NCBI RefSeq assembly: GCF_000701465.1
Contig: NZ_JNIY01000004.1
Coordinates: 558,001-622,000 of the forward strand
DNA: 64,000 nucleotides
Direction: 5' to 3'
Origin: Paraoerskovia marina DSM 21750
Lineage (GTDB): Bacteria > Actinomycetota > Actinomycetes > Actinomycetales > Cellulomonadaceae
Shown here: piece after piece, positions 48,561 to 59,800 of the stretch
How positions within the stretch are numbered: the first letter of the stretch is position 1
Layout: each line of letters opens with the position of its first letter
Position numbers and translations under genes: made by a program
The notes under the pieces: model-generated
Told to the model about the DNA's origin: nothing
Seen by the model: only the letters and a program-made list of their open reading frames with translations
Database searches by the model: none

Positions 48561-51263
48561 ATGGCCGCACGTAGCAAGACACCCGAGACCGTCGCCGGGA
48601 CGGAGATCGACGTCCTCGTCGCGAACGGGCTCAAGGCGCTCGCCGACTACGGCTCGTTCACGCAGGAGCAGATCGACCACATCGTCACCAAGGCGTCGAT
48701 CGCCGCACTGCACGAGCACGGGTCGCTCGCGCTCCAGGCCGTCGCCGAGACCCGGCGCGGAGTCTTCGAGGACAAGGCGACCAAGAACATCTTCGCCTGC
48801 GAGCACGTGCCCCACTCCATGGCGAACCTCAAGACCGTCGGCGTCATCGGCCGCGACGAGGTCAACGGCATCGTCGAGATCGCGGAGCCCGTCGGGGTCG
48901 TCGCGGGCATCACGCCGGTCACGAACCCCACCTCGACGGCGATCTTCAAGGCGCTGATCGCCCTCAAGACCCGGAACCCGATCGTCTTCGCCTTCCACCC
49001 GGCCGCCCAGGAGTGCTCGGTCGCCGCCGCGCTTGTCGTCCGCGACGCCGCCGTCGCCGCCGGAGCTCCGGTGGACTGCATCCAGTGGGTCGAGCACCCC
49101 TCAATCGACGCCACGGGCGCGCTGATGAACCACGACGGCGTCTCGCTCATCCTCGCGACCGGCGGCAACGCGATGGTCCGTGCCGCGTACTCGGCCGGCA
49201 AGCCGGCGCTGGGCGTCGGCGCGGGCAACGTCCCGGCCTGGGTCGAGCGGACCGCCGACGTCGGCCGGGCCGTGCACGACCTCGTGATCTCGAAGTCGTT
49301 CGACAACGGCATGGTCTGCGCCTCCGAGCAGGCCGCGATCCTCGACGACGCGATCTACGACGAGGCGATGGCCGGGTTCGCGCGCCTGCACGCCTACCGG
49401 ACCACCGCCGCCGAGAAGGCGCTCCTCGAGAAGTTCATCTTCGGCGTCGAGGCCACCGGCTCCAACTGCGGCGACGCCAAGCTCAACGCGTCGGTCGTCG
49501 GGCAGTCCGCCGAGTGGATCGCCGCCCAGGCCGGGTTCTCCGTCCCCGAGGGGACGTCGCTGCTGCTGGCCGAGATCGACGGCGTCGGCCCGCAGGAGCC
49601 GCTGTCGCGCGAAAAGCTGGCGCCGGTGCTCGCGGTGCTGCGCTCGCACTCCCGCGAGGAGGGCATCACCCTGGCCGAGCAGATGGTCGAGTTCGACGGA
49701 CTGGGTCACTCCGCGGCCATCCACACGAGCGACCAGGAGCTCGTCGAGGAGTTCGGCCACCGTGTCAAGGCCGTCCGCGTGCTGTGGAACCAGCCGTCGG
49801 CGCTCGGCGGCATCGGCGACATCTACAACGCCCTGATCCCGTCGCTGACGCTCGGCTGCGGCTCGTACGGACGCAACTCCGTCTCCAACAACGTCTCGGC
49901 GGTGAACCTCATCAACGTCAAGCGCGTCGCGCGCCGTAACAACAACATGCAGTGGTTCAAGGTCCCCGGCAAGACCTACTTCGAGCCGAACTCGATCAAG
50001 TACCTCTCGGACATGCGCGACGTCCACAAGGTCACGATCGTCACCGACGCGGTGATGACCCAGATCGGCGTCGTCGACAAGGTGCTCCGGCAGCTGGCCG
50101 CACGGTCCGAGAAGGTGTCGATCCAGATCATCGACGACATCGAGCCGGAGCCGACCGTCGGGACGGTCACCAAGGGCGCCGAGGCCATGCGCCACTTCCA
50201 GCCCGACACGATCGTGGCCGTCGGTGGCGGGTCACCCATGGACGCCGCCAAGGTCATGTGGCTGCTCTACGAGCACCCCGAGATCGACTTCGCCGACACC
50301 CGCGAGAAGTTCTTCGACGTGCGCAAGCGCGCCTTCAAGTTTCCGCCGCTCGGCGACCGTGCCCAGCTCGTGTGCATCCCGACGTCGTCGGGCACCGGCT
50401 CCGAGGTGACCCCGTTCGCGGTGATCTCCGACCCGGCCACCGGCTTCAAGTACCCGCTGGCGGACTACGCGCTCACGCCGTCGGTGGCCATCATCGACCC
50501 CGTGCTGACGCAGACCATGCCGGCCAAGCTCGCCGCGGACTCCGGCTTCGACGCCCTGACGCACGCGACCGAGGCGTTCGTCTCCGTCTACGCCAACGAC
50601 TTCACCGACGGCCTGTGCCTGCAGGCCATCAAGATGGTCTTCGAGCACATCGAGACGTCGGTGACGGTCGGCGGTGACGCCACGCTCGCCCGCGAGAAGA
50701 TGCACAACGCCGCGACGATCGCCGGGATGGCGTTCGCCAACGCGATGCTCGGGATGGTGCACGCCATGGCGCACACCGTCGGGTCGACGTACAACCTCGT
50801 GCACGGGCGGACCAACGCCGTCCTGCTGCCGCACGTGATCCGCTACAACGGCGAGATCCCGGCGAAGGCCACGAGCTGGCCCAAGGCCGAGCGGTACGTC
50901 GCGCCGGAGCGCTACCAGGAGATCGCCCGCCACCTCGGCCTGCCGGCGTCCACGCCGGACGAGGCGGTCGAGTCCTACGCCCGGGCGGTGGAGGTGCTGC
51001 GCTCGAAGGTGGGGATCGAGGCGAGCTTCCGCGAGCAGGGTGTCGACGAGCAGGCGTTCAAGTCGAACCTCGACATGCTGTCCCTGCGGTCGTTCGAGGA
51101 CCAGTGCGCCCCGGCGAACCCGCGCATCCCGCTGCTTGAGGACATCAAGGACATCCTCGTCGCGGCGTACGACGGGACGTCGCGGGTGGCGGTCCGCGAG
51201 GCCCGCAAGGGTTCGGCCCCGACGGCCGAGGAGGCGCAGCCGACCCCGGCCAAGAAGAAGTGA
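48561..51263 (+). CDS. adhE: Bifunctional acetaldehyde-CoA/alcohol dehydrogenase
   Basis: This 900-residue fusion reduces acetyl-CoA to ethanol with two NADH. Residues 1 to about 450 are an aldehyde dehydrogenase with catalytic C253 in DNGMVCASEQ. Residues about 460-870 are an iron-dependent alcohol dehydrogenase with metal-site motifs FDALTHATEAFVS, MVHAMAHTVG and VHGRTNAVLLPHV. The linker has the GxGxxG-like NAD region AVGGGSPMDAAK. GTAGGAGGGG precedes the ATG. A Rex-type operator upstream fits fermentative use; the lysine-rich tail (TPAKKK) is a lineage feature. Confidence 0.97.
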   Translation: MAARSKTPETVAGTEIDVLVANGLKALADYGSFTQEQIDHIVTKASIAALHEHGSLALQAVAETRRGVFEDKATKNIFACEHVPHSMANLKTVGVIGRDEVNGIVEIAEPVGVVAGITPVTNPTSTAIFKALIALKTRNPIVFAFHPAAQECSVAAALVVRDAAVAAGAPVDCIQWVEHPSIDATGALMNHDGVSLILATGGNAMVRAAYSAGKPALGVGAGNVPAWVERTADVGRAVHDLVISKSFDNGMVCASEQAAILDDAIYDEAMAGFARLHAYRTTAAEKALLEKFIFGVEATGSNCGDAKLNASVVGQSAEWIAAQAGFSVPEGTSLLLAEIDGVGPQEPLSREKLAPVLAVLRSHSREEGITLAEQMVEFDGLGHSAAIHTSDQELVEEFGHRVKAVRVLWNQPSALGGIGDIYNALIPSLTLGCGSYGRNSVSNNVSAVNLINVKRVARRNNNMQWFKVPGKTYFEPNSIKYLSDMRDVHKVTIVTDAVMTQIGVVDKVLRQLAARSEKVSIQIIDDIEPEPTVGTVTKGAEAMRHFQPDTIVAVGGGSPMDAAKVMWLLYEHPEIDFADTREKFFDVRKRAFKFPPLGDRAQLVCIPTSSGTGSEVTPFAVISDPATGFKYPLADYALTPSVAIIDPVLTQTMPAKLAADSGFDALTHATEAFVSVYANDFTDGLCLQAIKMVFEHIETSVTVGGDATLAREKMHNAATIAGMAFANAMLGMVHAMAHTVGSTYNLVHGRTNAVLLPHVIRYNGEIPAKATSWPKAERYVAPERYQEIARHLGLPASTPDEAVESYARAVEVLRSKVGIEASFREQGVDEQAFKSNLDMLSLRSFEDQCAPANPRIPLLEDIKDILVAAYDGTSRVAVREARKGSAPTAEEAQPTPAKKK

Positions 51264-53750
<2,487 letters not shown>

Positions 53751-53813
53751 GCGGGTGGGTCTGACCAGCGCTCCTCGACGTGCAGCGTGCGGATATTCCG
53801 TCACTATTGTGAT

Positions 53814-56800
53814 ATGAGCCACCCACCTCGCCTTCTCCGTGCCGTGGTTCTTCGGCGCGTCGCCACCGCCGCCGCACTCAGCCTCGCGCTCGTGGGGCTC
53901 GTCCCGGCACCCGCGGCGCTCGCTGCGCCAGGACTCGCCGTCTCGAAGTCGGCGGCGGGCGAGGTGCTCGCCGGGGAACCGATCACGTACACGCTGACGG
54001 CGACGAACGACGGCTCGGGAGCAGCGGAGTTCAACGGGAGCTTTCGGGACGAGCTCGCACCCGGGCTGACGTACGTCCCCGGGTCGACCACGCCCGAGGA
54101 TCTCGGCGACCCGATTGTCGCCACGGACGCCTCGACGGGCCAGCAGACTCTCACCTGGGCCGACGTCGACGACGTGCTCCCCGGCAGCTCGGTCACGATC
54201 ACGTTCCAGGTGCAGCCGGACCCCGCGGTGTACCCGGCGGGCTCCGTCGTCGCCAACAGCGGCGAGGTGTACACCAGCGAGGACCCGTTCGTCTCCCCGG
54301 AGTTCGATGCCGACGGCAACGTCGTCGGCGGTACGTCGGACGCGACGGCCGCTTCACCGTCGACCGCGACGACCGTGACGGGCCTCGTCATCTCCAAGGG
54401 GGAGCCCAGTCCCGAGGGTGAGCTCCTGCGGGGCGTCCACGACAACGTGACCGAGTACACGGTCACCGTACGGAGCGCGCCGGCCGCGGGCAGCGAGAAC
54501 GTGGTCGTGGTCGACCACCTGCCCGCGAGCCTCGAGTACCTCGGCTGTGACGGCGGCCCCGACAACACCACCGGCGGCGAGGAGTACCCGGGCTCGGGCC
54601 CGCTCGTCCCGCCCGCGCTGTCTCCCTGTGTCGAGCCCGACTCCGTCACCACGGTGATCGACCCGAGCGGGCTTCCTGGCGGTGTCTACACCCGCGTCGA
54701 GTGGCAGATTCCGGCGATCGACGCCGGTACCGAGCTTGAGCTCCACTATGCGGCGGGGGTCCCGTTGCGGGAGAACGTCCTGTGGACGGCGGACCCCGCT
54801 CCGGAGTCGACGGCGAACCTGGACAACAACACGGGCCCGTCCACGAGGGAGACGGACGCCGAGGCGACGGCGACGAACCTGGTCTCCGTCGAGGGCGACT
54901 ACCTGGGCGACGTCGCACCGGGTGGCGCGACGAGGCTGGGCGACACTGCGACCGAGACCGTCACGGTCGAGGACGTCCGGATGCGCAAGACGGTGGAGCC
55001 CGAGGACTTCACCGCCGGTGAGATCGGCACGTACACGATCGTGATCGACTCCAGCGAGTACGTCTCCGCCGATCCGATCGTCGTGGAGGACGTCGTGCCT
55101 GACGGTCTGTGCCCGCTCGGGGACGCCGGGACGAACTACGCCGGCGGTGTCGCCGACTGCGAAGGTGCTGCGACGACGGCACCGTCGACGCCGTACGACT
55201 CGGTGGAGCAGAACGCCGACGGGACGTTCGACGTCTCGTTCGCGCCGACGACGCTGGCGGAGAACGACACGCTCACCATCACCTACCAGGTCAGGATGCT
55301 CCCCGCCTACCTCGGCACAGGGGTGCCCACGGCGGCCGGCGACTCGTTCACGAACTCTGTCGAGCTGACGGCCACGACGACCCCGGTCGCCGGGACCGGC
55401 GAGTCGGGCGAGCAGCAGGTGGCGGACGAGTCCGAGGTGACCATGGCCGCGAGCGGCTTGACGCTGACGAAGACGATGCTCGGCCGCGCCGACTCGGGAG
55501 GCGTCTGCTCGACGGATCTGGGTGACTATGCCGAACCGGACGACGTCGACGCGGACCAGCGTGAGTTCCGGCTCGGCGACCGGATCTGCTACGGCCTGCG
55601 CGTCCAGTTCTCCGACGAGGCCCAGACCCGGAACGCCGAGCTCGCCGACCTCTTCCCCGCCGGGCAGTCGTACGTCGCCGGGTCGGCGACCCCGGGCGAC
55701 GGGAACACGGTCGTCGACTACTCCGAGACCGCCGCGCCGGACGGGTCGAAGGTCGTCTTCCTCGTCGGTGAAGAGAGGGACGGAGCGCGATTCGTCGATC
55801 GGGGAGCCGTGTTCGAGATCGTGCTGCAGGCGGAGGTGACGACGCCGGCGCCCGGGCCCGGGACGCTCGACGCACCGAACTTGCTCAAGGGGCGGAGCGA
55901 GGCGACGGACGGGACGTCGACGACGATCCGCGACAAGGCCGTCGTCCAGATCGACCCGGTTCCTCCCGTCGGCATCGTCAAGGGGGTCGAGTCGGTGGAT
56001 GAGCCGGCCACCGGTCCCAACGGCCCTGGGTCGGACGTCGACGGATCCGAGGTCGCGGCGGGGTCCGTGGTGACGTTTCGCGTCGACGTGACCCACGAGG
56101 GGGTCCCGGGCGGACCCGACGGCTACCCTGTCGGCGCGTTCTCGGTCTGGGACGTCCTCGAGACCGGGATCCGGTGTGTCGACGTCTCGAACGTCGTCCC
56201 GGACCCGTCGATCGCCGGAACGCCGACCGTCACCTGCACCGACCCGGGCGATTCCGCCCACCCGGAGTTCGCGGGTTCTGACTCGTGGAGCCTGCTGCGC
56301 GTGGAGTATCCCGTCGACCCGTCGAACCCTGCGGATCAGCTGGTGGCGCCCGGTGAGACCGTGACCACCCTGTACGACGTGACGATCCCCGACGACGCGG
56401 GGGCCGGTCAGCGCTACGACGACACGGCATACGTCAGGTCCTTCGTCTCGGAGACCAACGTCGACGACACGTTGGAGGTCCTCTACCCGCAGGGGAACGT
56501 CGACCTGTCGGTCGAAGAGGCTGACCAGACCGCTCCGTCGGCGTCGGACGGGTCGAACGTCGTCGTCCCGGGGGTCGAGGTCGAGAAGTCCGCCACGACG
56601 TCCATCGAGGAGACGAACAACGACCTTCCCTCCCAGGCCACCGTCGGCGAGGAGGTCACGTACGCGTACCGAGCGATCGTGCCGGCCAACACGACGGTGT
56701 ACGAGGCCGACCTGCAGGACACTCTTCCGTCGGGTCTCGTGCCGACGGGTGACGCCACGCTCGCGTTCTTCCCCGATGCGGACGGCGACGCCACCGCGCC

Positions 56801-59800
56801 GGTCCCGGCACCGGTCACGATCGACCCCGCGACGGGGACCGTCGACTTCGGCGACGCCTACCAGAACGCGACGGACGCGGACCAGGCGTTCGAGGTGACG
56901 GTCACGGTGCTCGTGACGGACGAAGCGCTCACGGCGTCCCAGAACGGCGTCCCGGTCACGAACACCGCCCGGTTCAGGAGCCTGGAGACGGCGGGTGGCG
57001 CAGCCCTGCCCGCCGTCACGGACGACGCACAGGTCGAGCTCCGTCAGCCCCGGCCCACGGTCGAGAAGTCGAACAGCTCCCTCGGGCCCGTGCCGGGTGG
57101 TGAGGAGCTCACGTTCACGGTGGTCGCGGGCAACGACGCGACGAGTGCCAACGGCGTGCCGCGGCCGCCTCTGCACGACGGCTTCGTCGTCGACTGCCTC
57201 CCGGCCGAGCTGATCTTCGTCGCGTTCCTGGATCCTGCCGGCACCGCGAGCCCGGGGGACGGGGCCAACGGGTGCCCCGCGGGCACCACCCGGCTCGTCT
57301 GGTCGGTGGGCACGATCGAGCCCGGAGCGGCGGTTGAGCTCTCCTACACGGCCGTGCTCACCGACGACGCCGTCGCGGGGGCTACCTACACGAACACGGT
57401 CGCCTTCTCCGCGGGCACGCTCGACGACGGCAAGTCCGACCCGTTCGCCCCGGACAACCCGGACGAGCGGACCGCGACGGTCACGGACACGTCGAGCGTG
57501 ACGGTCGCGGGCGCGGGGATCACGAAGACCGTGTCACCGTCGCAGGCCACGATCGGGGAGCGGTTCACCTGGCGGGTCACCGTCGAGGTACCGCCCAACA
57601 CCTCGTACTACGACGCCGCGATCGTCGACCAGATTCCGGCAGGGATCGACCAGATCGAGCTGGTGCGGGCACTGTGCACGGAGATCGGCCCCGACGGGAT
57701 CACGTTCTGCGACCTGCGGGGAACTCCGTTGCCCAGCGTCGAGAACGCCGACGGGTCCACCACGGCGGCGTGGTCGTTCGGCGACGTCCTCGGATCAGCC
57801 GCGGAGCGCCGGATCACCGTCGTCTACCGCGGTCGACTGGCCGACGAGGACGGCCTGAGCGCCGGTGACCAGGTGGTCAACGACGCCTCGACGGCCTGGA
57901 ACCTGGACGCCGACGACCCGGACCCCGTCGACGCGAACGGCCCCTTCACGGAGACGGGTCAGACCGCCACCGCGACGGCGTCGGTCGTCGAGCCGGAGAT
58001 GTCGATCACCAAGTCTGTGAGCAACACCGCGCCCGATCCCACCGAGGAGTTCACCTACACCCTCACTCTGAGCAACGCCGACGGCCCGACCGTGAGCGAC
58101 GCACACAGCGGGACCGTCGTCGACACGGTCCCGGACGGCGTCGTCGTCGACCCGGCATCGATCACCGCAGGCGGCGAGCTGACGGGAGCAGACCCCGTAA
58201 ACGGCGGAGGGACGATCACGTGGACACCGTCCGACCTCGCGGGCCCGCTCGGCCCCGGTCAGACGGCGGACCTCCAGTACACCGCCGTCCTCGCGCCCAG
58301 CGTCACCCTGACGGGGGACGCCCTGACGAACGAGGCGGCGCTCGAGTCGTACTTCAGCCTGGGGATCGAGGACGAGGGAGGCCGCCAGTACGTCGGCCCG
58401 ACGACGGACGCCGACGTCGCCCCTGACTTTCCCGAGCTCGACGTCGCCAAGTCCCCGGTCTCAGAGTCGCCGGCGTACATCGGCGAACCGTTCACGTGGA
58501 GCGTGACGGTGACGAACGTCGGCGACGCGACGGCGTTCGGAGTCGATGCGGAGGACACCATCCCGTCCGGATGGGACTTCGTCGAAGGAAGCCTGCAGCT
58601 CACGGTCGACGACGGTGCGTACCTCGGGGACGTCGAGCCTGACTTCGACGGCGACACGGTCCGCTACGAGGACGTGGCGACGTTGCCGCCCGGGACGAGC
58701 GTCACAGCGACCTACGAGCTGGTCCCGACGCCCGACGTCGTGCCGAACGTCGGCAGCGACGTGCCGCAGGTCAACACGGTGGCCGTGACCGGGGAGGACG
58801 AGTCCGGCGCTCCGGGCAACGCGGTGGGGCCGTACGAGGCAGATGCGTCCGGCGAGACCTATATCGCCAGTGCCGACCTGGTCGCGACCAAGACTCATGA
58901 CGAGCCTGTCGTGGCGGGCGAGCCGCTGACATGGACCGTCGAGGTGTCGAACGCCGGCCCGGACACGGCTGTCGGGCCGTTCACGGTGCTCGACTCCTTG
59001 CCGGACGAGGTCGAGACGGCCGCGGCGACCGGCGACGGGTGGACGTGCCAGACCGACCTGACCACGGAGCCGGCGTCAATCCTCTGCGACCGTGACGTGC
59101 CGGGCGAGCTTCTGGCGGTCGGTGAGAGCCTTCCGCCCCTCACGGTCGAGACCGACGTGCCCGCGGACGTGGTCGAGGGCACGGACCTGGTCAACGAGGT
59201 GTTCGTCGACTCCCGGACCTACGACCCGGAGGAGGAGAACAACACGGCCACCGATGTCGCGACGGTCTCGGCGGTCGCCGATCTGGAGATCGACAAGGCC
59301 CACGCAGGCGACCTCACCGCGGGCACCCTCGGAACGTGGACGGTCGACGTCACGAACCTGGGGCCCTCGGACTCGCAGCCCGTGATCGTCGTCGAGGACA
59401 CGCTCCCCACTGGCGTGACGTTCGACAGTGCGACAGGAGACGGGTGGGAGTGCTCGGGTACAGGCCGGGACGTGCGCTGCGAGCGGGACAGCGTCCTGCC
59501 TGCGGCCTCGGTGGCACCGCAGATCACGGTGGTCGGGCAGATCGACGAGGCCGCGAACGGCAGCCTCGAGAACACGGCGACCGTGACCCCGACGACGTCG
59601 GACCCTGACGGGGCGAACAACACCGCGACGGACACCGCCGATCTGCTGACCTCCGCCGATCTGGTGATCGAGAAGTCGCACGAGGGCTCGTTCGTCGCGG
59701 GCAGCCAGGGCACCTACACCTTCACGGTCGTGAACGCCGGTCCGTCGACGGCAGCTGCCCCGGTGACCGTGACGGACACGCTCCCGGACGGTCTGCAGTA

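Noticed and set aside
53787-53813. Upstream GTG start for the giant surface protein
   Set aside because: It would put nine extra residues (MRIFRHYCD) before the signal peptide, and no ribosome site is visible; the ATG at 53814 gives a normal signal peptide.
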